Numbered from the stretch's first letter, positions 50,779 through 60,607 are shown. The stretch: 64,000 nt of DNA from Armatimonadota bacterium (GCA_018268315.1 JAFDWU010000002.1:391638-455637), one strand, 5' to 3'. Notes: a model not told the origin generated them from the sequence alone. Program-made: numbers and translations.

Positions 50779-52437
50779 ATGTCGCTAACGACGCCTACCC
50801 CCGCGCGCTCGGGGATGACGCTTTCTTGCAAAGGGTGGCACCAGGAAGCCGCTCTTCGAATGCTCCTTAACAACCTCCACCCGGATGTTGCCGAGCGGCC
50901 CGACGACCTCGTGGTGTACGGCGGCACCGGAAAAGCCGCCCGCAATAAGGAGTGCTTTGAGGCGATCGTCCGCACACTTCAGGAGCTCGAGAACGATGAG
51001 ACGCTCCTAATCCAGTCCGGGAAGCCGGTAGGCGTTTTGCGGACCCACGAGTACTCCCCGCGCGTGCTACTTTGCAACTCGAATCTGGTTGGCAAGTGGT
51101 CGAACTGGGATGAGTTTCACCGGCTGGAGAAGCTTGGCCTGATGATGTACGGTCAGATGACGGCGGGCTCGTGGATTTATATTGGCAGCCAAGGCATCGT
51201 GCAGGGCACCTATGAGACTTTCGCCGCTGCCGCCGAGCGCCACTTCGGCGGATCGCTGAAAGGAAAGTTTGTTTTGTCAGGCGGAATGGGGGGCATGGGC
51301 GGCGCTCAGCCTCTTGCCGCCACCATGAACGGCGCGGTGTTTGTCGGCATTGACGTTGATCGCTCGCGAATTGAAAAGCGGCTGCACACGCGCTACTGCG
51401 ATGTTCTCGCTGAGTCGCTTGACCATGCATTAGAACTGGTGGAGGAATGCAAAGCCCAGCAGAAGGCGCTTTCCATCGGCCTGGTGGGCAACTGCGCCGT
51501 GGTTCTGCCGGAGCTAGTTCGGCGCGGGGTTATTCCCGACGTCGTGACTGACCAAACCAGCGCCCACGACCCACTTAACGGCTACGTGCCGAAGGGGCTC
51601 TCGATGGACGAAGCCGCCGCTCTGCGAAAGGACGACCCTGAGGGCTATGTGAAGCGCTCCATGGCCTCCATGGCCGAGCATGTAAGCGCGATGCTTGAGA
51701 TGCAACGCCAGGGTGCGATCGCTTTCGACTACGGCAACAACATCCGCACGATGGCGCATGATGCGGGCGTCGCCAACGCATTTGATATCCCCGGCTTCGT
51801 ACCGGAATACATCCGGCCCCTGTTCTGCGAAGGAAAGGGTCCCTTCCGGTGGGCGGCGCTTTCCGGCGATCCGGAGGACATCTTCCGGACCGACAAGCTG
51901 GCAGGAGAACTCTTCCCGAAAAACGAAGGCTTGCAGCGCTGGATCGCGCTTGCGAAAGAGCGCATCGCCTTCCAGGGCCTGCCTGCCCGCATCTGCTGGC
52001 TCGGATACGGCGAACGCGCCGAGATGGGAATGGCCATCAATCGCCTGGTCGCCAAGGGCGAGATCAAAGCGCCCATCGTGATTGGCCGCGACCATCTCGA
52101 TTGCGGCTCGGTGGCTTCGCCCTATCGCGAGACGGAAGGAATGAAGGACACCAGCGACGCGGTTGCCGATTGGCCCCTGCTGAACGCCCTTGTGAACACC
52201 GCCGCTGGCGCTTCGTGGGTCTCGATCCACAACGGCGGCGGGGTTGGCATCGGCTACAGCCAGCACGCGGGAATGGTGGTGGTCGCCGATGGCACGGCGG
52301 AAATGGACAAGCGATTGGAGCGTGTGCTGACCAGCGATCCCGGCATGGGAGTGCTGCGGCACGTGGACGCCGGATACGAGATCGCAAACGATACCGCAGC
52401 AAAGAAGGGAGTGAAGATTCCCATGCGGGGCAAATAG
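50779..52437 (+). CDS. hutU: Urocanate hydratase
   Basis: NAD-dependent hydration of urocanate to imidazolonepropionate (552 aa, typical). Motifs are [39 protein letters not shown] (dinucleotide-binding region), [18 protein letters not shown] and the active-site region [13 protein letters not shown], with [14 protein letters not shown] near the end. It is directly followed by hutG, whose TTG start abuts the stop codon, so the genes are cotranscribed. Confidence 0.97.
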   Translation: MSLTTPTPARSGMTLSCKGWHQEAALRMLLNNLHPDVAERPDDLVVYGGTGKAARNKECFEAIVRTLQELENDETLLIQSGKPVGVLRTHEYSPRVLLCNSNLVGKWSNWDEFHRLEKLGLMMYGQMTAGSWIYIGSQGIVQGTYETFAAAAERHFGGSLKGKFVLSGGMGGMGGAQPLAATMNGAVFVGIDVDRSRIEKRLHTRYCDVLAESLDHALELVEECKAQQKALSIGLVGNCAVVLPELVRRGVIPDVVTDQTSAHDPLNGYVPKGLSMDEAAALRKDDPEGYVKRSMASMAEHVSAMLEMQRQGAIAFDYGNNIRTMAHDAGVANAFDIPGFVPEYIRPLFCEGKGPFRWAALSGDPEDIFRTDKLAGELFPKNEGLQRWIALAKERIAFQGLPARICWLGYGERAEMGMAINRLVAKGEIKAPIVIGRDHLDCGSVASPYRETEGMKDTSDAVADWPLLNALVNTAAGASWVSIHNGGGVGIGYSQHAGMVVVADGTAEMDKRLERVLTSDPGMGVLRHVDAGYEIANDTAAKKGVKIPMRGK

Positions 52438-53322
52438 TTGCTCTTCAACGATCCGCATTGGCTTCGCGCCTCCGAGTGGCTGTCTCGGGCAAAGACAGGC
52501 GGCGTTGGAATCATGGGTGTGCCCCTGAACGCCTCGATTTCGCCAGGCAGGTGCGATCTGGCCCCCGGCGCCATTCGCGAAGCCCTTACCCGTTTCTCGC
52601 CTTACGATCCGGGCGCGGACCTCGATGTTTCAACTCTCGGCATCAAGGACTGGGGCGATCTGCATGTTTCAACCGCGAGAGAAAGTGTGGCGACCATTGC
52701 GGACGCTCTTGAACTGCCGCTGCAACAATCCGAGGCGATGGTGCTGCTAGGCGGCGACAACGCGATTACCCGCCCAGGGGTCCGGGCGCTTGGTCGGATT
52801 GACCGCGTTGGGCTGATCACGTTCGACGCCCATTTCGACCTGCGCGATCTCTCACTCGGCTACATCAACGGCAACCCCATTCGCGCTCTACTCGATGACG
52901 GCTTGCCGGGCAGCCAGATCGTGCAAATTGGAATTCAGGCGTTTGCCAATTCTGCGCCGTATGGCGCAGTCGCCCGCGAAGCGGGCATTGAATTCGTGAC
53001 CGCGCCGCGAGTGCATGCTGAAGGCATCGGCCACCATGTTGAGCGGGCGCTGGTGAAGCTCTCGGAAGCGGTCGATGCGATCTACATCGACCTCGATATC
53101 GACGTGCTTGATCGGTCTTTCGCTCCTGCTTGCCCTGGTTCCCGACCCGGCGGCCTGATGCCCTGGCAGCTTAGAGAAGCAGTAAGGATTTGCGGGCGCC
53201 ACCACAAGGTGCGGATGATGGATATCGTAGAAATCGACCCCCGGAATGATGTCGCCGACAGCACCGTTCTGAATGCGGCGGCATGCCTGCTTGAGTTCTG
53301 CGCCGGAGTTCGCGAACGGTGA
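52438..53322 (+). CDS. hutG: Arginase-family formimidoylglutamase with Asn at a metal-ligand position
   Basis: Hydrolyses formimino-glutamate to glutamate and formamide. It has the arginase-fold metal motifs FDAHFDLRD (D130, H132, D134) and DLDIDVLD (D220, D222). The first motif is GGDNA, where canonical arginases have GGDHS; N108 replaces the usual metal-binding His. Some formimidoylglutamases are known with Asn at this position, so it need not be inactive. The start TTG 52438 directly follows the hutU stop. It overlaps hutI by 4 bp (GTGA). Its position in the hut order hutH-hutU-hutG-hutI supports the assignment over arginase or agmatinase. Confidence 0.9.
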   Translation: MLFNDPHWLRASEWLSRAKTGGVGIMGVPLNASISPGRCDLAPGAIREALTRFSPYDPGADLDVSTLGIKDWGDLHVSTARESVATIADALELPLQQSEAMVLLGGDNAITRPGVRALGRIDRVGLITFDAHFDLRDLSLGYINGNPIRALLDDGLPGSQIVQIGIQAFANSAPYGAVAREAGIEFVTAPRVHAEGIGHHVERALVKLSEAVDAIYIDLDIDVLDRSFAPACPGSRPGGLMPWQLREAVRICGRHHKVRMMDIVEIDPRNDVADSTVLNAAACLLEFCAGVRER

Positions 53323-54545
53323 ACCGCCTCGCGGTTCTGAACTGCGGCCAGCTAGTCACGCTTGCGGGTCCCCCTTCTCGCCGCGGCGGGCAAATGCGCG
53401 ACCTCGCTATTGTCGAGAACGGCGGTGTCTTAATCGAGGGCGATCGCATTGTGGCGGTAGGCCACTCAGCAGAAATTGATGCCGTGGGCGCCGAAATCAT
53501 CGGCGCCCAGGGGCGCGTTGCGACCCCCGGCCTAGTGGATTGCCACACCCATGCCTTCGTCGGCAACCGACAAAACGAATTTCAAATGCGCGCGCAAGGG
53601 CGCAGTTACGAGGAGATCGCCGCCGCAGGTGGTGGCATCCTGAACTCGGTGAAAGCCGTTCGGGCGGCAACGCCAGCAGAAATTCGCGCGTCATTGAAGC
53701 TGCACTTGGAATGGTGCTTGAAGTGCGGAAGCACCACCGTGGAGGTGAAATCCGGCTACGGCCTGGACCTTCCAAACGAACTGAAGCTTCTAAGGGCAAT
53801 CACCGAACACGCCGGGTCCCCAAGAGCAATTCCAACCTTCCTCGGTCTTCACGCGATCCCGCCCGAGTTCAAGGGAAACCGGGAAGGCTACGTTGATCTC
53901 ATTCTGAACGAGGTCCTTCCCGAAGTCGCCAAGCAGGGACTAGCCCAATTTGCCGACATCTTCGTTGAGCAGAACTATTTCACGCCGGGCGACGCCGAAA
54001 AACTTGCCGCCGCCTGCAAACAGCACGGGCTGAAGCTGCGAATGCACGTGGATCAACTCACCGATGGAAACGGGGCGCAGCTCGCCGTCGAACTCGGCGC
54101 GGTCAGCGCCGAGCATCTGGAGCAAACGAGCGCCGCCGGCGCGAAGAGGCTGGGCGAATCCGAGACCTGCGCCGTGATCGTGCCCGCCAGCGTATTCGGC
54201 CTAACGAAGACAACCTATCCAAACGGCCGGCTGCTTATCGATAGCGGCGCGATTCTGGCGCTCGCCACTGATTTCAACCCAGGCTCATCGCCCACACCAA
54301 GCCTTCCCTTCGCAATGACGCTCGCCGTCCACAGTTGCGGTCTCACCGCCGAAGAAGCTTTGACCGCCTGCACCGTCAATGCCGCCTACAGTCTTGGCCT
54401 CAGCCACGAGATCGGCAGTCTTGAGCCGGGCAAACGGGCGGACTTGGTTCTGTGGGATGTAAGCGATGTCGCCGAGATTCCTTATTACTTCGGCGCGCCG
54501 CTGGTCCATACGGTTATCGCTGGCGGACAGCCTGTCACCCTCTAG
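53319..54545 (+). CDS. hutI: Imidazolonepropionase
   Basis: Amidohydrolase that opens the imidazolone ring, giving formimino-glutamate (408 aa). It has the metal-binding VDCHTHAFVGNRQNEFQMR, KSGYGLDLPNELK, the FLGLHAIPPEFK histidine, the RMHVDQLTDGNGAQLAVELG segment and the catalytic Asp in ALATDFNPGSSPT. It starts at GTG 53319, overlapping the hutG stop. It is the last hut gene in the cluster; a short exported protein follows 35 bp downstream. Together with the three other enzymes it gives the complete four-step route to glutamate and formamide. Confidence 0.97.
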   Translation: MNRLAVLNCGQLVTLAGPPSRRGGQMRDLAIVENGGVLIEGDRIVAVGHSAEIDAVGAEIIGAQGRVATPGLVDCHTHAFVGNRQNEFQMRAQGRSYEEIAAAGGGILNSVKAVRAATPAEIRASLKLHLEWCLKCGSTTVEVKSGYGLDLPNELKLLRAITEHAGSPRAIPTFLGLHAIPPEFKGNREGYVDLILNEVLPEVAKQGLAQFADIFVEQNYFTPGDAEKLAAACKQHGLKLRMHVDQLTDGNGAQLAVELGAVSAEHLEQTSAAGAKRLGESETCAVIVPASVFGLTKTTYPNGRLLIDSGAILALATDFNPGSSPTPSLPFAMTLAVHSCGLTAEEALTACTVNAAYSLGLSHEIGSLEPGKRADLVLWDVSDVAEIPYYFGAPLVHTVIAGGQPVTL

Positions 54546-54580
54546 CTGTATCTTTGGCTTCGGTTCCTTGGTGGCCTAAG

Positions 54581-55057
54581 ATGAAGGACATGCTTGCCTT
54601 TATCGCTGCCCTCGTTCTCACCGCCCAAGCTGCTAGCCAAAAGTCGGCCCTCGATTTCTGGGTCGGCTCATGGGATGTCTACTCAGGCAAGGACCTTGAC
54701 GGCCACGACATGGTGGAAAAATCACTGGATGGCAACGCCATAACCGAACGCTGGAAAGGCGTCTCGCCCGGCGACGAAGGCATGAGCCTGTTCTACTACC
54801 GCCCGTTCCTCGGCTCTTGGAAGCAGGTTTGGGTGACGCCAGTGGGAATGTACAAAGAGAAGGAGTCGGAGCTAGTACCTGGCGGCATCCGGTTCACGGG
54901 CAAGGCGTTCGGCCCGAAGGGGCGAACGATCGACGACCGCACAACGCTCACATTGAACCCGGACGGAACCGTGCGACAAGTGATCGAAAGATCCAAAGAT
55001 GGCGGAAAGACTTGGGAAGTTGGGTACGACGCGATCTACCGCCGCTCGAAGGGCTGA
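54581..55057 (+). CDS. Small exported protein of unknown function (DUF1579-like)
   Basis: 158 aa. The signal peptide is MKDMLAFIAALVLTAQA, cut near AAS. The mature part has FWVGSWDVYSGKDLDGHDMV and ITERWKGVSPGDEGMSLFYY, reminiscent of DUF1579-type beta-barrel proteins. The start is ATG 54581; the in-frame ORF from 54452 runs inside hutI. It lies 35 bp after hutI and is convergent with map (1-bp gap). Function unknown; possibly cotranscribed with hut by chance. Confidence 0.75.
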   Translation: MKDMLAFIAALVLTAQAASQKSALDFWVGSWDVYSGKDLDGHDMVEKSLDGNAITERWKGVSPGDEGMSLFYYRPFLGSWKQVWVTPVGMYKEKESELVPGGIRFTGKAFGPKGRTIDDRTTLTLNPDGTVRQVIERSKDGGKTWEVGYDAIYRRSKG

Positions 55058-55058
55058 G

Positions 55059-55811
55059 CTATTCCAGGGTCAGGATTTCCGGCCCGGCTTTTGTAATCGC
55101 CACCGTGTGCTCGAAGTGGGCGGAAAGCTTGCCGTCGGCAGTCTTGATGGTCCAGCCATCGTCTAGCTGGTTCACCCGGTAAGTTCCCTGGTTGATCATC
55201 GGCTCGATGCAGATGGTCATGCCTTCTCTCAGGACGTCGCCGGTGTGAGGGCGGCCGAAATTCGGGATCGCGTGCGGCTCCTCGTGTAGTTGGCGCCCGA
55301 TGCCGTGACCAACAAGGTCGCGGACAACGCCATAGCCGAACGACTCCACATACTTCTGCACCGCATGAGCGATGTCGCCAACCCGGTTGCCAACCCGCGC
55401 CTTCGCGATGCCCTGGTACAAGGCTTCCTTCGTCACACTTAACAGCCTGGTGGCATCCTTCGAAACTTCGCCCACCGCGTACGTCCAGGCGCCATCGGCA
55501 TGAAAGCCGTTTCGGTAAACCCCCATGTCAAGGCTGATCACATCGCCTTCCTGAAGGGGAATGTCGTTGGGAATGCCATGGACAACGGTGTCGTTAACGG
55601 AAATACAGGTGTTCGCGGGAAAGCCGCGATAGTTCAGGAAGCTGGGAATGCCTCCGGCGTCGGCGACGATCTTGGCGGCCAGAAGGTCAAGCTGCTTGGG
55701 CGTGGTTTTGCCGGGAACGATCGCCTCCGACATTTCTCGAAGGCAACGGGCAACAACGCGCCCGTTCTCGCGAATGATTTCGATTTCGCTGCGCGACTTT
55801 AACTCGATCAT
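55059..55811 (-). CDS. map: Methionine aminopeptidase, type I
   Basis: Removes the N-terminal Met of new proteins. M24 metal ligands are in VISLDMGVYRNGFHADGAW (two Asp), GHGIGRQLHEEPHAIPNFG (His), CIEPMINQ (Glu) and SAHFEHTVAIT (Glu). Length 250 aa is normal. It overlaps adk by 4 bp and is the last gene of the spc-secY-adk-map operon; no infA, rpmJ or rpsM follows in the window, so the usual alpha operon is elsewhere. Confidence 0.97.
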   Translation of the reverse strand: MIELKSRSEIEIIRENGRVVARCLREMSEAIVPGKTTPKQLDLLAAKIVADAGGIPSFLNYRGFPANTCISVNDTVVHGIPNDIPLQEGDVISLDMGVYRNGFHADGAWTYAVGEVSKDATRLLSVTKEALYQGIAKARVGNRVGDIAHAVQKYVESFGYGVVRDLVGHGIGRQLHEEPHAIPNFGRPHTGDVLREGMTICIEPMINQGTYRVNQLDDGWTIKTADGKLSAHFEHTVAITKAGPEILTLE

Positions 55812-56455
55812 GCCCGGACAGCCTTGGCAATCTGAGCGTAAACATCTTCCTGAGCAAGTCCGGCGTTGATCCGGCGCAAGATGCCGCGCTGCTCATAGTA
55901 GTTCACCACCGGCAGGGTGCTTTCGCGGAAGACGGCAAGACGCCGGATGATCGTCTCCGGGCGGTCGTCCTCGCGGATTATCAGCTCATGCTTGCAGCGG
56001 TCGCAAATTCCGTCAACCTCAGGCGGGCGGGACTCAAGATGATAAACCTCGCCGCAGTTCGGGCAGCTTCGGCGCTTACCGAGGCGATCAACCACCACTT
56101 GGTCGTCGACTTCCATCGAGATCACGGCCTCGATTTCCATGCCGCTGACGTCCAAAATGCCGTCAAGCGCTTCCGCTTGGGGCACCGTGCGGGGAAAGCC
56201 GTCAAGAAGGAATCCGCCCTTCGAAACATCCGGCTGCTGCAAGCGGCCAGAGATCATGCGGATAACGATGTCGTCGGGAACGAGCTCGCCGCGCTCCATG
56301 TAGCCCTGAGCGAGCGTGCCAAGCTCCGTTTCGTTGCGAAGCTCTGCTCGGAAGATGTCACCGGAAGAGATGGCGATCGGGCCCAACCGCTCCTGAATGA
56401 GCGCGGCCTGAGTGCCTTTACCTACTCCCGGTGGGCCGACCAGAATGAGACGCAT
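55808..56455 (-). CDS. adk: Adenylate kinase (zinc LID type)
   Basis: Interconverts 2 ADP with ATP and AMP. The P-loop is GPPGVGKGTQAA, the AMP-binding region GGFLLDGFPRTVPQAEAL. The LID contains a four-cysteine zinc site (CPNC and CDRC). At 215 aa it is the long form. Operon position between secY and map is conserved among bacteria. Confidence 0.97.
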   Translation of the reverse strand: MRLILVGPPGVGKGTQAALIQERLGPIAISSGDIFRAELRNETELGTLAQGYMERGELVPDDIVIRMISGRLQQPDVSKGGFLLDGFPRTVPQAEALDGILDVSGMEIEAVISMEVDDQVVVDRLGKRRSCPNCGEVYHLESRPPEVDGICDRCKHELIIREDDRPETIIRRLAVFRESTLPVVNYYEQRGILRRINAGLAQEDVYAQIAKAVRA

Positions 56456-56464
56456 CGAATTACG

Positions 56465-57814
56465 TTAGCTCCCATACTGCTTCATCAGCAGGTTCGATTC
56501 AATTTGGCGCATGGTTTCAAGGGCCACGCTTACAACGATGAGAAGGGTGGTGCCACCGATGATGCTAAGGCGATAGACGCCGGTGATCGCAGGTCCCACA
56601 TACTGCACAAGCGCAATGATCGCAAGGAAGACTGCGCCCATGAACGTAATGCGGCTAAGCACGCCATCTAGGAAGTCACGGGTCTGCTTGCCCGGCCTTA
56701 CACCCGGCACCATCGAGCCCTGTCGCTTCAAGTTATCGGCAATGTCCTCCACGTTGTACTGCACCGCCGTGTAGAAGTAGCTGAACGCGAAGATCAGCGT
56801 GGTGTAGATGCCGCAGGCAACCAAGTTCTTGGGCCATCGGCCAAGCGGGTTCAGCCATTCGCCGATAGCCATGAGCGTTTCGGAAAATACAGAGCCGCGC
56901 GGCGCCATGCTGGCGAACTGGGCCGGCAAGTACATCAGCGAGATTGCGAAGATGATTGGGATAACGCCCACGAGGTTAAGCGTGAACGGCAGATAGCTCG
57001 TTCGCCCGCCTACGACCTTCGTTCCGATGTTTCGCCGCATATGCTGAACTGGAATTCGGCGCTGGGCGATGGTGAAGAAGACCGTGAACCAAGTTGAAGC
57101 AAGGAATACCGCGACCAGGATCGCGACTTGCCACCAAGCAACCACGCCATCTTGCAGACCCTGCCAAAGCCTTTCGGTCTGGTTGGGAAGCGAAACGATG
57201 ATGCCCGCGAAGATCATTAGCGAGACGCCGTTTCCGATGCCGCGCTCGGTGATCTGCTCGCCAAGCCAGAGGATGAACATCGCGCCCGCAGTCCAGAAGG
57301 ACAGAACGATCAGGCGATCGCCAAGCGAGAGCGCGTGGCCAAGGCCACCAGAAAACATTTGAAGGAATCCGCTGCCCTGCAGGAAGCAGAGGGCGAGGCT
57401 GAGAAGACGAGTCTTCTTTGCCTGACGGTTGCGGAAGTCCTGGCCTCCCTCCTGCATCTCCTTCTTGGCAGCCGGGCTCGACTGCGTAAGGATCTGCATG
57501 ATGATCGAAGCCGTGATGTACGGGTTCAGACCAAGGGAGAAGATGGAGATGCGCCGCAGCGCGCCACCACCGAAGGTGTTAATAAGATCGAAGAAGGCGT
57601 TGCTTTGCAGCTTCGTGCTGAGTTCCGCCGACGAGATGCCGGGGATCGGCACCGGAATGTGGACGCCCAGAACGAAAACGCCGAACATGGCAAGAACGAA
57701 CAGGATTCGCGCTCGCAAATCCTCGTCTTGCCATGCTAATCGAAAGGTTTGGCTTAGCGGAAGCGATAAACCCTTATCGCCAGATCCGCCGTCGAAGCCA
57801 CCCAGCATGCTCAC
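56465..57814 (-). CDS. secY: Preprotein translocase subunit SecY
   Basis: Central pore of the Sec translocon, ten TM helices (449 aa). Motifs are IPVPIPGISSAELS, FGGGALRRISIFSLGLNPYI, the plug region, the KxxE-like IAQRRIPVQHMRRNIGTKVV loop (ribosome/SecA contact) and the C-terminal SLIGGTTLLIVVSVALETMR-like end. The start ATG overlaps the rplO stop (ATGA). Adk starts 9 bp downstream. Confidence 0.97.
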   Translation of the reverse strand: MSMLGGFDGGSGDKGLSLPLSQTFRLAWQDEDLRARILFVLAMFGVFVLGVHIPVPIPGISSAELSTKLQSNAFFDLINTFGGGALRRISIFSLGLNPYITASIIMQILTQSSPAAKKEMQEGGQDFRNRQAKKTRLLSLALCFLQGSGFLQMFSGGLGHALSLGDRLIVLSFWTAGAMFILWLGEQITERGIGNGVSLMIFAGIIVSLPNQTERLWQGLQDGVVAWWQVAILVAVFLASTWFTVFFTIAQRRIPVQHMRRNIGTKVVGGRTSYLPFTLNLVGVIPIIFAISLMYLPAQFASMAPRGSVFSETLMAIGEWLNPLGRWPKNLVACGIYTTLIFAFSYFYTAVQYNVEDIADNLKRQGSMVPGVRPGKQTRDFLDGVLSRITFMGAVFLAIIALVQYVGPAITGVYRLSIIGGTTLLIVVSVALETMRQIESNLLMKQYGS

Positions 57815-58251
57815 AGAGTGATCGCCTCTCCACCTTTCGCGGCAATTGCTTCCGCAGCTGACTTACTGAACTTGTGCGCAGAGACCTTCAGCTTCTTCGT
57901 AAGCTCGCCGAAGCCAAGAATCTTCACGCCATCCTTCACGCCCGGGATAAGGCCGGTAGCGATGATCTTTTCGATCGTCACTTCTTCGCCCGCCTTGAAG
58001 AACTTCTCCAGGTCGTCCAGGTTCAGAATTGCGTATTCCTTGTGGTTAACGTTTCGGAAGCCCTTCTTTACCGGAAGTCGGCGATGGATCGGGGTCTGGC
58101 CGCCTTCAAAATTCGGGTGAATTTGTCGGCGAGCCTTCTGGCCCTTCGTTCCGCGAGTTGCGGTTTTGCCCATGCCGCTACCGATGCCGCGCGCAATGCG
58201 GCGCTTACGGAAGCTGCTTCCTTCTGAAGGATTAAACTCGTTCAGTTTCAC
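57811..58251 (-). CDS. rplO: 50S ribosomal protein L15
   Basis: 146 aa, typical of L15. The Gly/Lys/Arg-rich N-terminus (RRIARGIGSGMGKTATRGTK, then GQKARRQIHPNFEGGQTPI) and the C-terminal ILGFGELTKKLKVSAHKFSK are diagnostic. It lies between rpmD and secY with 4-bp overlaps on both sides, which indicates tight translational coupling. Confidence 0.97.
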   Translation of the reverse strand: MKLNEFNPSEGSSFRKRRIARGIGSGMGKTATRGTKGQKARRQIHPNFEGGQTPIHRRLPVKKGFRNVNHKEYAILNLDDLEKFFKAGEEVTIEKIIATGLIPGVKDGVKILGFGELTKKLKVSAHKFSKSAAEAIAAKGGEAITL

Positions 58252-58709
58252 TTCTTCTTCTCCTGACTCTTCTTGGCGGGAGCCTTCGCCGCAGGCTTAG
58301 CTGCCGGCTTTGCGGCAGGGGCCCTCTTTGCGGTTGGCTCGGCGTCTTTCTTAGTCGTACTCTTTGCAGGCGCGGCTTTCTCCACGGTAGGACTCTTGGC
58401 CTCTGCCTTTACCGGCTTCGGCTCTGCCTTTGCCTTCGGAGCGGCCTTCTCAGCCTTCGGCGCGGAACCCTGCTGCTTGCGGTACGCGGCCACCTTCTGG
58501 CGGCGGCGCGGACGCACGTCGCCTTCGGCGATCGGAGTCACCTCAAGCATGTGTCGAACGTGCTGGATCATGCCCTGAATCGTAGGCGTATCCTCGTGAT
58601 CGACTTCCTGGCGAATCTTGCGAAGCCCAAGTGCGGCAACCGTTGCCCGATTGCGCGGGGTTTGCGCCACCGTGCTCTTGACTAACTTAATTCGTAGAAA
58701 AGTGGGCAT
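58248..58709 (-). CDS. rpmD: 50S ribosomal protein L30 with long Lys/Ala/Pro tail
   Basis: 153 aa, of which only about residues 1-58 are L30 (MPTFLRIKLVKSTVAQTPRN, GLRKIRQEVDHEDTPTIQGM). From about residue 70 on the protein is a low-complexity tail of Lys, Ala, Pro and Glu (PKAEKAAPKAKAEPKPVKAE, PAAKPAAKPAAKAPAKK), similar to histone H1-like tails. L30 is normally about 60 aa. The frame runs through the tail without interruption and ends 4 bp inside rplO, so the tail is real. Its role is unknown; RNA or membrane contacts are possible. Confidence 0.9.
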   Translation of the reverse strand: MPTFLRIKLVKSTVAQTPRNRATVAALGLRKIRQEVDHEDTPTIQGMIQHVRHMLEVTPIAEGDVRPRRRQKVAAYRKQQGSAPKAEKAAPKAKAEPKPVKAEAKSPTVEKAAPAKSTTKKDAEPTAKRAPAAKPAAKPAAKAPAKKSQEKKK

Positions 58710-59271
58710 TGTCTGCTTCCTCCTTACGTGCTCGCTCTAGCCACGGCACCAACTCCTTCGCTTCCAGTCCTCGCTGCTTGGCAGCGGCTTCCGGCGAGCT
58801 AAGGCTCTGGAACGCCTTGATGGTGGCGTAAGCCATGTTGATGGCGTTTCGGCTGCCAAGGCTCTTCGAAAGCACGTCGTGAATGCCTGCCGCTTCAAGG
58901 CAAGCGCGCACTGCGCCACCGGCTTTGACGCCGGTACCGGCTGCCGCCGGTCGAAGAACGATCTGCGAAGTGCCGCTGATGGCGACGATCTCGTGAGGGA
59001 TCGTGGAGCCGATCATCGGAACCATAAACATCGCCTTGCGGGCCGCTTCCTCAGCCTTTCGGATTGCATCCGGAATGCCTCGGGCCTTTCCAAGACCAAC
59101 GCCTACGCTGCCTTTGTTATCGCCAACAACCACCAGGATGGACCAAGACATCGTCTTGCCGCCCTTGTGGGTCTTCGAAACTTTGTTTGTGCGGATCACG
59201 CGGACATCAAGCTGAGGTCCTTCGGTGTTCCTGCTTTCGCGTTTACCGCTCATGCGGTTCATCATCTTCAT
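58687..59271 (-). CDS. rpsE: 30S ribosomal protein S5
   Basis: 194 aa. The N-terminal RNA-binding domain carries VVVGDNKGSVGVGLGKARGI, and the C-terminal domain carries GAVRACLEAAGIHDVLSKSL and MAYATIKAFQSL. It overlaps the rpmD start by 23 bp and the rplR stop by one base (TAATG). A short Asn/Arg/Glu N-terminal extension ([18 protein letters not shown]) precedes the S5 domain. Confidence 0.97.
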   Translation of the reverse strand: MKMMNRMSGKRESRNTEGPQLDVRVIRTNKVSKTHKGGKTMSWSILVVVGDNKGSVGVGLGKARGIPDAIRKAEEAARKAMFMVPMIGSTIPHEIVAISGTSQIVLRPAAAGTGVKAGGAVRACLEAAGIHDVLSKSLGSRNAINMAYATIKAFQSLSSPEAAAKQRGLEAKELVPWLERARKEEADNAHFSTN

Positions 59272-59624
59272 TAGAACTCCAGCCCTCCCTCGCGAGCGCC
59301 TTCTGCAAGGCTTGCCACGCGACCGGCGTAGCGGAATCCGCCGCGATCAAACACCGCCGACTTGATGCCTGCCGCCTTCGCCTTCTCCGCCAGCTTAGTG
59401 CCAACTTCCTTAGCGCCGGCCAGGTTGCCGCCGTTCTTCATGCCCTTCTCCTGACTGCTGCAAGCCACGATGGTGTGGCCCACGGTGTCGTCGATGAGCT
59501 GAGCGTAAATATGATTAAGGCTCCGGAAAACCGCTAGGCGAGGCCGAGCGGCAGTTCCTTCGACTTTCTTGCGCAGCCGGTTATGGCGCGCAACTCTTAA
59601 TTCTTCTCGAGTCTTAGTTGCCAT
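59271..59624 (-). CDS. rplR: 50S ribosomal protein L18
   Basis: 117 aa; 5S rRNA-binding protein. Conserved segments are [34 protein letters not shown] and the C-terminal [20 protein letters not shown]. It is in the order rplF-rplR-rpsE of the spc operon. Confidence 0.97.
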   Translation of the reverse strand: MATKTREELRVARHNRLRKKVEGTAARPRLAVFRSLNHIYAQLIDDTVGHTIVACSSQEKGMKNGGNLAGAKEVGTKLAEKAKAAGIKSAVFDRGGFRYAGRVASLAEGAREGGLEF

Positions 59625-59635
59625 TCTGCCCTCCT

Positions 59636-60199
59636 TTATTTCTTAGCGGCCGCCCTCTTACCGGCTTTCAGCTTAACGGTCTCGCCCTGATAGCGAATAC
59701 CCTTGCCCTTGTACGGCTCAGGCTTTCGCACCTTGCGAATATCGGCAGCAAGCTGCCCGACCTTGGCTTTGTCGATGCCGCTTACGATGACCTGCATCGT
59801 TCGCGACTTGTCGTCCGCTTTAACTTCGAAATTCACTCCGTCAACCGCTTGAATCCTCACCGGGTGCGAATAGCCCATGCTTAGAAGCAGGTTTCGACCC
59901 TCAAGTTGAGCGCGGTAGCCGACGCCGATGACTTCCAGCGTCTTGCTGTGGCCCTTCGTTACGCCCTCAACCATATTGTTGATAAGCGTTCGCGCAAGGC
60001 CGTGCTGGCTTCGAGCGCGGCGAAGGTTGTCCGGCCGAGTTACCTTAACGATGTTCTCTTCCTGAGCGACCGTAAGCTCGCGAGCGATCTGCTCCTTGAG
60101 CTCGCCCTTCGGGCCCTTGACGGTAACCACGTTCATCGCGTCAACCGAGATAGTGACGTTCGCGGGGAGTGTAATGCCCATTTGACCAATTCGCGACAT
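59636..60199 (-). CDS. rplF: 50S ribosomal protein L6
   Basis: 187 aa, two L6 domains. [20 protein letters not shown] begins it; the signature [20 protein letters not shown] lies near the C-terminus, followed by KRAAAKK. The start overlaps the rpsH stop by one base. Between it and rplR lie 11 bp with GGAGGGC, a strong ribosome-binding site for rplR. Confidence 0.97.
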   Translation of the reverse strand: MSRIGQMGITLPANVTISVDAMNVVTVKGPKGELKEQIARELTVAQEENIVKVTRPDNLRRARSQHGLARTLINNMVEGVTKGHSKTLEVIGVGYRAQLEGRNLLLSMGYSHPVRIQAVDGVNFEVKADDKSRTMQVIVSGIDKAKVGQLAADIRKVRKPEPYKGKGIRYQGETVKLKAGKRAAAKK

Positions 60200-60594
60200 T
60201 AATACACCTCACACAGGACTTCGCCGCCGATCTTGCGCTTGCGCGCCTCTCGGTCGGTCATCAGTCCTTGGCTCGTGGAAATGATTCGCGTGGCAAGGCC
60301 GTTTCGCAACGGCTTCAGCTCCGTAGTCTGGCGATAGTCTCGCAGACCCGGCTTGCTGATGCGATCAATTCGCTTCAGGATGGGTTGTCGTTTCTCGTCG
60401 TAGCTGACCACCATTTTCAGAAGCGGAAACTTAGCTTCTGTAGTGACTTCGTAGCCCCGAAGGTAACCCTCGGAGACGAGAATCTTAACGATTTCTTCTT
60501 TGATTTTGCTGTGCGGAGCCTGTACGGTTATCTGCTTCGCCCGGGAGGCGTTGCGGATGCGCGTCAATAGGTCCGCGATAGGATCGCTGTGCAT
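60199..60594 (-). CDS. rpsH: 30S ribosomal protein S8
   Basis: 131 aa. MHSDPIADLLTRIRNASRAK is the family N-terminus; the C-terminal signature is GLATRIISTSQGLMTDREAR ending in GGEVLCEVY. In E. coli S8 is the repressor of this operon by binding the spc mRNA, but no such site can be claimed here. It is 13 bp downstream of rpsN with AAGGAGG in between. Confidence 0.97.
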   Translation of the reverse strand: MHSDPIADLLTRIRNASRAKQITVQAPHSKIKEEIVKILVSEGYLRGYEVTTEAKFPLLKMVVSYDEKRQPILKRIDRISKPGLRDYRQTTELKPLRNGLATRIISTSQGLMTDREARKRKIGGEVLCEVY

Positions 60595-60607
60595 GGTTGA
60601 TTCCTCC

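Noticed and set aside
51514-52458. Minus-strand 314-aa open frame
   Set aside because: Antisense to hutU, which has all its family motifs; no independent evidence for a gene.
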